From assembly GCF_027853245.1 (NCBI RefSeq), contig NZ_JAPTZM010000006.1: a stretch of DNA of 64,000 bases; one strand, 5' to 3'. Under the pieces are notes generated by a model. It searched no databases. It was not told where the DNA came from and saw only the letters and a list, made by a program, of their open reading frames with translations. Position numbers and translations under genes: made by a program. Of this stretch, positions 18,230-25,711 are shown piece after piece (within the stretch, counting starts at the first letter, position 1; each line of letters opens with the position of its first letter). Source of the stretch: Atlantibacter subterraneus (lineage in GTDB: Bacteria > Pseudomonadota > Gammaproteobacteria > Enterobacterales > Enterobacteriaceae).

Positions 18230-19273
18230 TTAACGACGAAGTGTAGCCGCAAAATCCAACATGCGATTAAGCGGCACCAGCGCGCCCTCACGCAGCGCGG
18301 CATCCACATGGATCTCGTGGGCGCTTCCGCCCGCTTCCAGCCCTTCTGCGATGGCCTGAAGGCCGTTCATCGCCATCCACGGGCAGTGGGCACAGCTGCG
18401 GCACGTTGCCCCCTCACCCGCCGTCGGTGCTTCTAATAGCTCTTTCTCCGGGCAGGCCTGCTGCATTTTGTAGAAGATCCCGCGATCGGTGGCCACAATC
18501 AGCTGCGGGTGCGGCAGCGTTTTGGCGGCGGCAATGAGCTGGCTGGTGGATCCCACCGCATCGGCCATATCGACGATCGCCTGCGGGGATTCCGGATGAA
18601 CCAGCACCGCAGCCTGCGGATAAAGTGCTTTCATGCGCGTCAGCGCCTGGGTTTTAAACTCATCATGAACGATACAGGCCCCCTGCCAGCACAGAACGTC
18701 TGCGCCAGTCTGCTTTTGCACGTAATTACCGAGATGACGATCCGGGGCCCAGATAATTTTTTCACCCAGGCTGTCGAGATGCTCGATTAACTCCACGGCA
18801 ATACTGGAGGTTACCACCCAGTCGGCGCGCGCTTTTACCGCTGCCGAGGTGTTGGCGTATACCACCACGGTGCGATCCGGGTGCGCATCGCAAAATGCGC
18901 TGAACGCCTCAATCGGGCAGCCTAAATCCAGCGAACATTCCGCCTGCAATGTCGGCATCAGGATGGTCTTTTCCGCGCTGAGGATTTTGGCGGTTTCGCC
19001 CATGAATCGCACGCCCGCGACCAGCAACGTCGACGCGGGATGATTTGCGCCAAAGCGCGCCATTTCCAGCGAATCGGAAATGCAACCGCCGGTCTCTTCC
19101 GCCAGCGCCTGGATTTCCGGGTCGGTGTAATAATGGGCCACCATCACCGCATCGCGCTCTTTCAGCAGGCGTTTGATTTTCTCTTTATAGAAGACCTTTT
19201 CGTCATCGCTTAGCGGACGCGGTTTAGGCGGGAACGGATAAATGGCATCTTCAGGTCTAAACATTACGCTCAT
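18230..19273 (-). CDS. nadA: Quinolinate synthase
   Basis: Makes quinolinate from iminoaspartate and dihydroxyacetone phosphate in NAD synthesis, using a [4Fe-4S] cluster. The 347-residue protein includes AHYYTDPEIQ, the triplicated-fold glycine-rich stretches, conserved cysteines in LQAECSLDLGCP, CWQGACIVHDE and CRSCAHCPW. Two adjacent ATG codons are possible; MSVMF (19273) matches E. coli. First gene of nadA-pnuC, with a NadR box upstream. Confidence 0.95.
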   Translation of the reverse strand: MSVMFRPEDAIYPFPPKPRPLSDDEKVFYKEKIKRLLKERDAVMVAHYYTDPEIQALAEETGGCISDSLEMARFGANHPASTLLVAGVRFMGETAKILSAEKTILMPTLQAECSLDLGCPIEAFSAFCDAHPDRTVVVYANTSAAVKARADWVVTSSIAVELIEHLDSLGEKIIWAPDRHLGNYVQKQTGADVLCWQGACIVHDEFKTQALTRMKALYPQAAVLVHPESPQAIVDMADAVGSTSQLIAAAKTLPHPQLIVATDRGIFYKMQQACPEKELLEAPTAGEGATCRSCAHCPWMAMNGLQAIAEGLEAGGSAHEIHVDAALREGALVPLNRMLDFAATLRR

Positions 19274-19345
19274 CATGCAATCTCGTTTTGCTGGCTGAAC
19301 CATTTAACGGTTCCGGAGCCTGATTCCTGCCTGAAAAGGCAGTAT

Positions 19346-19363
19346 TGTTTTATATGCTAAACA
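19346..19363. promoter_or_regulatory. NadR box upstream of nadA
   Basis: TGTTTT-N6-TAAACA differs by one base from the NadR palindrome TGTTTA-N6-TAAACA. It lies 73 bases upstream of nadA, in a 348-base gap that also holds the promoter of the rightward gene at 19622. NadR would repress nadA-pnuC when NAD is plentiful. Confidence 0.8.
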
Positions 19364-19476
19364 AGATAGCCGATCGTGCAGCAAAAGTCGTGGGGAAAAT
19401 GCACGGGTAAAGCGATCTGCCTGTAGCGACTGACATGACTACCCACCAGATTTAGGGAGGCCTGAACAGGCGATTT

Positions 19477-19576
19477 CCGGTCCTTTAAGAATGTTCTGTG
19501 TTTCAACTAATAAACATAAAAGTAACAATTTTATCGCCCGGGATGAGGCGGCAATTTTTATTGAGTAAAGGACCGG
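19477..19576 (+). repeat. 11-base inverted repeat in the leader of the Ail/Lom gene
   Basis: CCGGTCCTTTA (19477-19487) and TAAAGGACCGG (19566-19576) are perfect inverted copies, 78 bases apart, in front of the Ail/Lom-like gene. If both are transcribed they could pair into a long-range stem. Role unknown. Confidence 0.6.
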
Positions 19577-19621
19577 CTCGCCCAGGAAAATACAAACGGC
19601 ACACAAAAAGGATTAACAACA

Positions 19622-20182
19622 ATGAAAAAGGTATCTCTGGCGATTTTATTCGTAGGCGGGATGGTAAGTGGCGCAGCACTGGCGGATAACCATACGTTTT
19701 CAGTAGGTTATGCGCAAAGCAAGGTTGAGGATTTTAAAAACATCCGTGGCGTTAATGTTCAGTACCGTTATGAATTTGATTCGCCGGTAAGTTTCCTGGG
19801 CTCTTTCACTTATATGAAGGGCGATGATGACCAGAATTATTATCTCGCCTCAGACTATATTCAGAACCACGTTGAAGCGAAATATTACTCCCTGTTAGTG
19901 GGTCCGGCTTACCGGATTAATGAGTATGTTTCCCTGTATGCGCTGGGCGGCGTAGCGCGCTCAAAAGCGGAAGGCCGTACCACCTGGCATAACGCAGGCG
20001 ACGGCTATGTTGGCCGCGACAGTATTTCTGAAAAATCTACCTCATTTGCTTATGGCGCTGGGGTGATTTTTAACCCGGTAGAAAACTTCTCGGTTAACGT
20101 CGGCTATGAAGGCACCAATGCCGACCTGGAAGGTAGCCGCTCAATCAACGGCTTTAACGTGGGGGTGGGTTACCGCTTCTGA
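19622..20182 (+). CDS. Ail/Lom/OmpX-family outer-membrane protein
   Basis: Predicted eight-stranded outer-membrane beta-barrel of the Ail/Lom family, 186 residues. The signal peptide covers about residues 1-21 (…GAALA). The barrel begins DNHTFSVGYAQSKV, and the last strand ends in the outer-membrane-typical NVGVGYRF with terminal Phe. Conserved family stretches are VQYRYEF, YSLLVGPAYRIN and GAGVIFNPVENFSVNVGYEG. Members include serum-resistance and adhesion factors (Ail), phage Lom and OmpX, but function here cannot be read from sequence. It sits between nadA and a tRNA cluster and has no counterpart at this spot in E. coli K-12, which suggests acquisition. Ribosome site AAGGATT is eight bases upstream. 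Confidence 0.88.
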   Translation: MKKVSLAILFVGGMVSGAALADNHTFSVGYAQSKVEDFKNIRGVNVQYRYEFDSPVSFLGSFTYMKGDDDQNYYLASDYIQNHVEAKYYSLLVGPAYRINEYVSLYALGGVARSKAEGRTTWHNAGDGYVGRDSISEKSTSFAYGAGVIFNPVENFSVNVGYEGTNADLEGSRSINGFNVGVGYRF

Positions 20183-20206
20183 TACGTTGTATAGACTACA
20201 GATAGC

Positions 20207-20233
20207 AAAAAAGCGCCTTTAGGGCGCTTTTTT
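20207..20233. terminator. Shared terminator of the Ail/Lom gene and the tRNA operon
   Basis: Stem AAAAAAGCGCC/GGGCGCTTTTTT works in both directions. It ends the rightward outer-membrane gene and the leftward tRNA transcript. Confidence 0.88.
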
Positions 20234-20237
20234 ACAT

Positions 20238-20337
20238 TGGTGGGTCGTGCAGGATGACTCGGCTTCGCCTCGCCCTTCGGGCCGTTGCTGACGCAACGTT
20301 ATCCTTCACGTTTTACTGTAGATGTCTAACAAAGGAT
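20238..20337 (-). repeat. tRNA-Lys 3'-end repeat unit A (RtT-like)
   Basis: A 100-base unit directly after the fourth tRNA-Lys. Its far end (20238-20255) repeats the last 18 bases of tRNA-Lys including CCA. The body carries small hairpins (GCCC-TTC-GGGC, CGTTGC-TGAC-GCAACG) shared with units B and C; the 23 bases next to the tRNA differ from B and C. It resembles the RtT/tyrT repeat family, in which a spacer ends in a copy of a tRNA 3' end. Confidence 0.75.
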
Positions 20338-20413
20338 TGGTGGGTCGTGCAGGATTCGAACCTGCGACCAATTGATTAAAAGTCAACTGCTCTACCAACT
20401 GAGCTAACGACCC
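20338..20413 (-). tRNA. tRNA-Lys (anticodon UUU), fourth in operon
   Basis: A 76-base cloverleaf read leftward from GGGTCGTTAGCTCAGTTGG, with anticodon loop CTTTTAA, T arm GGTTCGAATCC and encoded CCA. Identical to the other three Lys copies. Last tRNA of the operon. Confidence 0.97.
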
Positions 20414-20447
20414 TTTCGGGGATTGCTGCCGCAGAATATTTTCAGAG

Positions 20448-20523
20448 TGGTGGGTCGTGCAGGATTCGAACCTGCGACCAATTGATTAAAAGTCAACTGC
20501 TCTACCAACTGAGCTAACGACCC
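20448..20523 (-). tRNA. tRNA-Lys (anticodon UUU), third in operon
   Basis: A 76-base gene identical to the other Lys copies, anticodon TTT, CCA encoded. This is the only Lys gene without the 100-base 3' repeat unit; a 34-base spacer leads to the next gene. Confidence 0.97.
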
Positions 20524-20561
20524 ATACAGGGTCACATCTGAATGCGGGTAAAACTAAATAT

Positions 20562-20661
20562 TGGTGGGTCGTGCAGGATGACTCGGCTTCGCCTCGCCCT
20601 GTGGGCCGTTGCTGTCGCAACGTTATCCTTCACGTTTTGCTACTGCTATCCACCTGAATAT
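20562..20661 (-). repeat. tRNA-Lys 3'-end repeat unit B (RtT-like)
   Basis: A 100-base unit directly after the second tRNA-Lys, ending (20562-20579) in a copy of the last 18 tRNA bases. Hairpin loops differ from unit A (GCCC-TGT-GGGC and CGTTGC-TGTC-GCAACG) while stems are unchanged. The 23 tRNA-proximal bases match unit C almost exactly. Confidence 0.75.
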
Positions 20662-20737
20662 TGGTGGGTCGTGCAGGATTCGAACCTGCGACCAATTGAT
20701 TAAAAGTCAACTGCTCTACCAACTGAGCTAACGACCC
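20662..20737 (-). tRNA. tRNA-Lys (anticodon UUU), second in operon
   Basis: A 76-base gene identical to the other Lys copies. It follows tRNA-Val after only three bases, so the two must be cut from one precursor. Confidence 0.97.
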
Positions 20738-20740
20738 AAG

Positions 20741-20816
20741 TGGTGGGTGATGACGGGCTCGAACCGCCGACCCCCTCCGTGTAAAGGAGATGCTCTACCA
20801 ACTGAGCTAATCACCC
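20741..20816 (-). tRNA. tRNA-Val (anticodon UAC)
   Basis: A 76-base gene, GGGTGATTAGCTCAGTTGG at its 5' end, anticodon loop TTTACAC, T arm GGTTCGAGCCC and encoded CCA. Lys-Val-Lys order matches the start of the E. coli lysT-valT-lysW operon, but further Val copies are absent here. Confidence 0.97.
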
Positions 20817-20851
20817 ACTGAGACACTGCTAATGCTCTTTAAAGCGTTAAG

Positions 20852-20951
20852 TGGTGGGTCGTGCAGGATGACTCGGCTTCGCCTCGCCCTACGGGCCGTT
20901 GCTGACGCAACGTTATCCTTCACGTTTTGCTACTGCTATCCACCTTGATAT
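20852..20951 (-). repeat. tRNA-Lys 3'-end repeat unit C (RtT-like)
   Basis: A 100-base unit directly after the first tRNA-Lys, ending (20852-20869) in the 18-base tRNA 3' copy. It has hairpins GCCC-TAC-GGGC and CGTTGC-TGAC-GCAACG. A 35-base spacer then leads to tRNA-Val. Confidence 0.75.
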
Positions 20952-21027
20952 TGGTGGGTCGTGCAGGATTCGAACCTGCGACCAATTGATTAAAAGTCAA
21001 CTGCTCTACCAACTGAGCTAACGACCC
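20952..21027 (-). tRNA. tRNA-Lys (anticodon UUU), first in operon
   Basis: A 76-base gene identical to the other Lys copies and closest to the promoter. It corresponds in position to E. coli lysT. Confidence 0.97.
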
Positions 21028-21076
21028 ACTTTTCGCCACCTCAGGTTTGTTTCATATCCCTCGGCAACGGCGGCAT

Positions 21077-21104
21077 ATATTACTGATTTCAGAATCAGGC
21101 GCAA
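21077..21104 (-). promoter_or_regulatory. Promoter of the tRNA Lys/Val operon
   Basis: Read leftward: -35 TTGCGC (21104-21099), 16-base spacer, -10 TAATAT (21082-21077). A GC-rich discriminator GCCGCCG follows, as expected for a stringently controlled stable-RNA promoter. It lies 50 bases upstream of the first tRNA. Confidence 0.7.
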
Positions 21105-21186
21105 CAAAAATTTCGATAGAGATCACTTAACTGCTTAAGTTTCACGCGGTGAGACCAGAAAAACCGCATTCTGGTCGAACCCTGAA

Positions 21187-21987
21187 CTATTGCATTGCAC
21201 TTAAGCGTTTCTGCGCCTGTTTCGCGCCATCAGTATTGGGATATTTACTGATGACCTGCTGATACACCGCTTTAGCTTTCGCGCTGTCGCCTTTGTCCTG
21301 CATGATCAGACCCACTTTATACATGGCGTCTGCGGCTTTTGGCGATTTGGGGTAATTCTTCACGACCGAGGCGAAGTAATAAGCCGCATCGTCTTTCTTA
21401 CCCTTGTTGTAATTCAACTGCCCCAGCCAGTAGTTGGCATTCGGCTGATAGGTTGAATCCGGGTACTTCTTCACAAAGTTCTGGAATGCCGCAATAGCCT
21501 CGTCCTGGCGCGACTTATCCTGGACTAACGCGATAGCCGCATTGTAGTCGGTATTCGCGTCTCCGCCCTGTACTGGCGCGCCAGAGCTGGCAGCAGGCGC
21601 GTTTGCCGCGCTGTCGCCCGTAGATGCGCCTGCGTTGTTCTGCGCACCCGCATCGCCAGGCTGCGCCGCTGCGCCGCCGCTGCTAAGGCTATCTATCTGC
21701 AACAACAGCTGCTTCTGACGTTCCACAACCTGATTTAACTGATACTGGCTTTCCTGAATCTGACCGCGCAGGGAGTCAATATCATTCTGGTTATCGGAGA
21801 GTTGCTGCTGGAGTTGGGTTAAAAGCTGACTGTGAGCGTTAGAAATACGCTCAAGTTGCGTGACCCGGTCTTCAACCGAGCCTGAGCCGACACTACTGAT
21901 TGGCGCCTGAGCAAAAGCGGCCCAGGGGGCCGCTATGCCAACCAGTAACGACAGACTCATCAGATGACGTCTGAAGTTACTGCTCAT
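21187..21987 (-). CDS. cpoB: CpoB, cell division coordinator (YbgF)
   Basis: Periplasmic protein that links the Tol-Pal machine with PBP1B/LpoB peptidoglycan synthesis at the septum. The 266-residue product has a signal peptide (to about residue 26, …WAAFA), then a trimerising coiled coil (VEDRVTQLERISNAHSQLLTQLQQQ, about 37-61), a low-complexity Gly/Ala linker and C-terminal TPR repeats (YNAAIALVQDKS…; YWLGQLNYNKGKKDDAAYYF; MYKVGLIMQDKGDSAKAKAVYQQV). Last gene of the tol-pal operon, nine bases after pal. Confidence 0.95.
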   Translation of the reverse strand: MSSNFRRHLMSLSLLVGIAAPWAAFAQAPISSVGSGSVEDRVTQLERISNAHSQLLTQLQQQLSDNQNDIDSLRGQIQESQYQLNQVVERQKQLLLQIDSLSSGGAAAQPGDAGAQNNAGASTGDSAANAPAASSGAPVQGGDANTDYNAAIALVQDKSRQDEAIAAFQNFVKKYPDSTYQPNANYWLGQLNYNKGKKDDAAYYFASVVKNYPKSPKAADAMYKVGLIMQDKGDSAKAKAVYQQVISKYPNTDGAKQAQKRLSAMQ

Positions 21988-21996
21988 GCGATTCTC

Positions 21997-22521
21997 TTAG
22001 TAAACCAGTACGGCACGACGGTTTTTAGCGTAAGCCGCTTCGTCATGGCCCAGTACTGCAGGTTTTTCTTTACCGTAAGAAACGATGGAGATCTGATCAG
22101 CAGAAACGCCTTTACCCTGCAGGTACATCTTAACGGCGTTCGCACGACGTTCACCCAGGGAGATGTTGTACTCAGGCGTACCACGTTCGTCCGCGTGACC
22201 TTCTACGGTGACTTTGTAAGACGGGTTGCTACGCAGGAAGTTAGCGTGAGCGTCCAGCATTGCAGCGAAGTCAGAACGGATGTCGTACTTGTCCAGATCG
22301 AAGTAAACGATGTTGTTCTGCTGCAGCTGCTGCATTTGCAGACGCGCTTGCTCTTCAGAAGACATGTTACCGCTGCCGTTAGCGTCCATACCAGTGCCGG
22401 CGCCGTTCAGCATGCCGCCTTCGCTGCCATCGTTGGTGGCGTTCTTGTTAGAAGAACACGCTGCGATTGCCATTACAGGCAGAGCGATCATCAGCCCTTT
22501 CAGCACTTTGTTCAGTTGCAT
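21997..22521 (-). CDS. pal: Peptidoglycan-associated lipoprotein Pal
   Basis: Outer-membrane lipoprotein that ties the outer membrane to peptidoglycan. The 174-residue precursor has a lipobox ending IAAC (lipidated Cys22), a Gly/Asn-rich linker and a C-terminal OmpA-like domain with FDLDKYDIRSDF and the peptidoglycan-binding stretch NISLGERRANAV. MQLNKVLKG is chosen as start as in E. coli; a further upstream ATG would add eight residues that spoil the signal. Follows tolB in the operon. Confidence 0.97.
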   Translation of the reverse strand: MQLNKVLKGLMIALPVMAIAACSSNKNATNDGSEGGMLNGAGTGMDANGSGNMSSEEQARLQMQQLQQNNIVYFDLDKYDIRSDFAAMLDAHANFLRSNPSYKVTVEGHADERGTPEYNISLGERRANAVKMYLQGKGVSADQISIVSYGKEKPAVLGHDEAAYAKNRRAVLVY

Positions 22522-22555
22522 TTCAATGATTCCTTTAGTAATCAATTAATTATTA

Positions 22556-23848
22556 TTACAGATACGGAGACCAGGCAGGGAATTTGACCTGTCCATCAGT
22601 CGCCGGAAGACGCGCTTTGAAACGCCCATCTGTTGAAACCAAATTCAGCACAGATCCCATCCCCTGAGAAGAGCTGTAGATTACCATCGTGCCGTTAGGT
22701 GCCAGACTTGGCGTTTCATCCAGGAACGTTGACGACAGAGTTTGTACGCCACCCGCAACCAGATCCTGTTTAGCGATGTGCTGAGCGCCGCCGTTGGAGC
22801 TCACCATCACCATAAATTTACCGTCAGCGCTGACGTCCGCGTCCTGGTTCTGAGAACCTTCCCAGCTAATACGCTGCGGCGCGCCGCCGTTAACGCTAAC
22901 TTTATAAACCTGCGGACGGCCCGCCTGGTCAGAGGTATAGGCCAGAGTCTGGCTATCCGGGAACCAGGTCGGCTCGGTGTTGTTGCTACGGCCATCGGTG
23001 ACCTGACGGATCTGACCAGAGCCGATATCCATGACGTACAGGTTCAGGCTACCGGTTTTAGACAGCGCAAACGCCAGTTTAGAGCCGTCCGGCGAGAAGG
23101 CCGGTGCGCCGTTGTGACGCGGGAATGAGGCTACCTGACGCACGGCACCGTTGGCCAGGGTCTGGATAACCAGCGCAGAACGACCGCTTTCGAAGGTTAC
23201 GTAAGCCAGTTTAGAGCCGTCCGGAGACCATGCCGGTGACATCAGCGGCTGCGGTGAACGGTGAACCACGAACTGGTTGTAGCCATCGTAGTCAGACACG
23301 CGCAGCTCATACGGGAACTGGCCGCCGTTAGTCTGTACAACGTAGGCGATACGGGTACGGAACGCACCTTTAATACCGGTCAGCTTTTCGAACACTTCGT
23401 CACTCGCCGTATGGCCCGCATAGCGCAGCCACTGCTTGTTCACTTTGTAAGAGTTCTGAGCCAGCACGGTGCCCGGTGCGCCAGAGGTATCCACCAGCTG
23501 ATAAGCCACGGTATAGCTGCCGTCGCCGTTCGGCGTGACCTGCCCTACCACCACGGCGTCAATGCCCAGCGCAGTCCATGCGGCAGGTTGAACTTCCTGC
23601 GCGGAACCCGGCTGCTGCGGGAGACGTGAACGATCTAACGGATTGAATTTACCACTGTTGCGAAGGTCGGCCGCGACAATGCCGCCGATGTCTTCTGGCG
23701 CTGCGCCTGGGCCTGCCCATTTAAATGGAGCAACACCAATCGGACGCGCGGAATCTACCCCCTGGGTGATTTCAATGCGCACTTCTGCATGCAGCACCGC
23801 TGCCCACAGCATCAGAAAACTAAATGCTACTCGTAATGCCTGCTTCAT
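22556..23848 (-). CDS. tolB: Tol-Pal periplasmic propeller protein TolB
   Basis: Periplasmic protein that cycles between Pal and TolA during cell-envelope constriction. The 430-residue precursor has a signal peptide ending VLHA before EVRIEITQG, an N-terminal alpha/beta domain, and a six-bladed beta-propeller with repeated SPDGSKLAYV/SPDGSKLAFA-type blades. MKQALRVAF is the family start; an upstream ATG would add eight residues. It begins 132 bases after tolA. Confidence 0.96.
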   Translation of the reverse strand: MKQALRVAFSFLMLWAAVLHAEVRIEITQGVDSARPIGVAPFKWAGPGAAPEDIGGIVAADLRNSGKFNPLDRSRLPQQPGSAQEVQPAAWTALGIDAVVVGQVTPNGDGSYTVAYQLVDTSGAPGTVLAQNSYKVNKQWLRYAGHTASDEVFEKLTGIKGAFRTRIAYVVQTNGGQFPYELRVSDYDGYNQFVVHRSPQPLMSPAWSPDGSKLAYVTFESGRSALVIQTLANGAVRQVASFPRHNGAPAFSPDGSKLAFALSKTGSLNLYVMDIGSGQIRQVTDGRSNNTEPTWFPDSQTLAYTSDQAGRPQVYKVSVNGGAPQRISWEGSQNQDADVSADGKFMVMVSSNGGAQHIAKQDLVAGGVQTLSSTFLDETPSLAPNGTMVIYSSSQGMGSVLNLVSTDGRFKARLPATDGQVKFPAWSPYL

Positions 23849-23952
23849 CATTTCTCCCTTACCTGGACGCAAAGTCCACGATAATTTAGCAGAATGTTAA
23901 CAAACCCAAAAACACAAGACGGCTCAAACACTGATACTTAGCTTAGTGAACA

Positions 23953-23974
23953 TATCCCCGTTTTCACGGGGATA
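23953..23974 (-). repeat. Hairpin between tolA and tolB
   Basis: Inverted arms TATCCCCGT/ACGGGGATA close a short TTTC-type loop right after the tolA stop. There is no T run, so it is more likely an attenuator or mRNA-stability element than a full terminator. Confidence 0.5.
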
Positions 23975-23980
23975 ATAGTA

Positions 23981-25240
23981 CTAAGGTTTAAAGTCCAGCG
24001 GAGCATTTTTAAACACTTCATAGACATCCTGGCTCGGTGGTTTCGGAATTTTCGCAAGCCTTGCCGCTGCAACAGCGGCCTGGCATAGCGCCGGATCCCC
24101 ACCTTCTGATTTGATATCAAGCAGTAAGCCATCAGGAGCCAGTTTGATCCGTAACGTACAGACTTTACCGGCGAAAGACGGATCGTTGTAAAACTTACTT
24201 TCGATCGCTGTCTTTATTTGCCCTGCATAATTGCTGATATCAGCGCCAGACGCGCCATTCGCTTTATTATTTCCTTTCCCGGCGGCAGATGCGGTATTTC
24301 CTTTAGCTCCACCCCCGGTTTTCGGTGCATTCTTACCTGAGCTTAAATCACCGAACAGATCGTCAACGTCAGAGGCTGCCGCTTTCGCCGCTGCGGCTTT
24401 GTCTGCCGCTGCCTTGGCTGCTGCCGCTTTTTTCTCGGCAGCGGCTTTTTCAGCGGCCGCTTTCTTGTCCGCCGCCGCTTTAGCTGCGGCGGCTTTTTCC
24501 GCAGCGGCCTTCTCTGCCGCTGCTTTCTCTGCGGCAGCCTGTTTAGCGGCTTCGGCCTGGGCTTTCTTCTCGGCGTTCGCAGCGGCTTTCGCAGCCGCTT
24601 TCTTCTCTGCTTCTGCGGCGGCTTTCGCGGCTTCAGCTTCGGCTTTCTTCTTCGCATCCGCTGCGGCTTTTGCTGCCTCGGCTTCCGCTTGTTTCTTAGC
24701 CGCCGCGGCGGCTTTCGCCGCATCTTCCTGCGCTTTCTTCGCGGCGTCTGCAGCAGCTTTAGCCTGTGCATCCGCCTGCGCTTTAGCGTCGGCTGCCGCT
24801 TTCGCTGCAGCGGCTTCAGCCTGCTTCTGTTGTTCCTGAGCGCGTTTCGCCGCTTCTTCAGCCTGTTTCTGCTGTTCTGCCTGCTCGCGGGCGTTTTCCT
24901 GCGCCTGCAAACGCTCTTTTTCCAGTTCCTTCAAACGCTGCTGTTCAGCCGCCTGCTTTTCACGTAATTCTTCGGCCTGCTGCTGGGCTTGCTTTTCACG
25001 CTGCTCGGCGGCCTGTTTGGCGCTGGCGCGCTGCTCCTGCTCACGATTGTACTGATTAACCACGGCACCCGGATCGACCATGACGGCATCAATTGCCGAG
25101 CCGCCACCGCCGCCTGCGCTGGCGTCAATGTTTTCGTCAAACGAGCTCCAGATAAGTATTGCAATCAGGATGATATGCAGCACCACTGAAATGATGATCG
25201 CTCGTCTCAGCTTGTCGTTCTGTTCGGTTGCCTTTGACAC
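23981..25240 (-). CDS. tolA: TolA, trans-periplasmic coupling protein
   Basis: Links the TolQR motor to Pal/TolB. The 419-residue protein has a cytoplasmic tip, one transmembrane helix (about 13-34) and a long Ala/Lys/Glu-rich helical domain of AAAEKAAA-type repeats (about 55-290). A globular C-terminal domain (about 325-419) carries two cysteines, in KVCTLRIKLAPDG and DPALCQ. This last domain binds TolB, colicins and phage coat proteins in E. coli. The repeat domain differs in register from E. coli, as is usual. A 39-base gap separates it from tolR. Confidence 0.96.
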   Translation of the reverse strand: MSKATEQNDKLRRAIIISVVLHIILIAILIWSSFDENIDASAGGGGGSAIDAVMVDPGAVVNQYNREQEQRASAKQAAEQREKQAQQQAEELREKQAAEQQRLKELEKERLQAQENAREQAEQQKQAEEAAKRAQEQQKQAEAAAAKAAADAKAQADAQAKAAADAAKKAQEDAAKAAAAAKKQAEAEAAKAAADAKKKAEAEAAKAAAEAEKKAAAKAAANAEKKAQAEAAKQAAAEKAAAEKAAAEKAAAAKAAADKKAAAEKAAAEKKAAAAKAAADKAAAAKAAASDVDDLFGDLSSGKNAPKTGGGAKGNTASAAGKGNNKANGASGADISNYAGQIKTAIESKFYNDPSFAGKVCTLRIKLAPDGLLLDIKSEGGDPALCQAAVAAARLAKIPKPPSQDVYEVFKNAPLDFKP

Positions 25241-25279
25241 TCTCGGTTCCCAAAAACTTTTCGCCTGTTAAGCGGATTT

Positions 25280-25708
25280 TCAGATAGGCTGCGTCATTAA
25301 GCCCACAGACTTAACACCCGCCTGATGCAACAGGTTCAGCGCTTTGATGATTTCATCATAAGGCACCTCTTTCGCGCCCCCGATAAGGAAGACCGTTTTC
25401 GGATTCGCCTGCAGGCGACGTTGCGCTTCGGCAATCACCTGCTCGGAAGGCAACTGATCCATACGATCTTTTTCAACCACCACGCTGTACTGCCCTACCC
25501 CGGACACTTCGATAATCACCGGAGGATCGTCATTAGTGCTGACGGTTTGTGAATCCATCGCATCCGGCAGATCGACTTCCACGCTCTGGGTGATAATCGG
25601 CGCGGTCGCCATAAAAATCAGCAACAGCACTAACAGCACGTCCAGTAGCGGAACAATGTTGATCTCGGACTTCAGTTCGCGACGGCTCCGTCCACGAGTT
25701 CTGGCCAT
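25280..25708 (-). CDS. tolR: TolR, proton-channel subunit of the Tol motor
   Basis: Inner-membrane ExbD-family protein, 142 residues. One transmembrane helix (about 20-37, INIVPLLDVLLVLLLIFM) carries the essential aspartate in LLDVLL (about residue 23). A periplasmic domain follows, with IGGAKEVPYDEI. With TolQ it uses the proton gradient to drive TolA. Three bases separate it from tolQ. Confidence 0.97.
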   Translation of the reverse strand: MARTRGRSRRELKSEINIVPLLDVLLVLLLIFMATAPIITQSVEVDLPDAMDSQTVSTNDDPPVIIEVSGVGQYSVVVEKDRMDQLPSEQVIAEAQRRLQANPKTVFLIGGAKEVPYDEIIKALNLLHQAGVKSVGLMTQPI

Positions 25709-25711
25709 GGC

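Noticed and set aside
20238..20951. Repeats first considered as a CRISPR array or as tRNA pseudogenes
   Set aside because: Full copies are intact tRNA-Lys genes, and short copies contain only the last 18 tRNA bases attached to a conserved 82-base body. There are no regular spacers and no cas genes.
19274..21027. Possible prophage or integrative element at the tRNA cluster
   Set aside because: Only the Lom-like gene hints at phage. No integrase, structural or replication gene is present, so an element cannot be claimed.
21153..21176. Hairpin GACCAGAA/TTCTGGTC after cpoB as a tol-pal terminator
   Set aside because: The stem is perfect, but no T run follows in the cpoB direction, so a terminator call was not supported.
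24231..24839. 202-residue Ala/Ser-rich open frame antisense to tolA
   Set aside because: It is the mirror of the repetitive Ala/Lys domain of TolA, has no family pattern and no ribosome site, and arises from codon bias in repeats.
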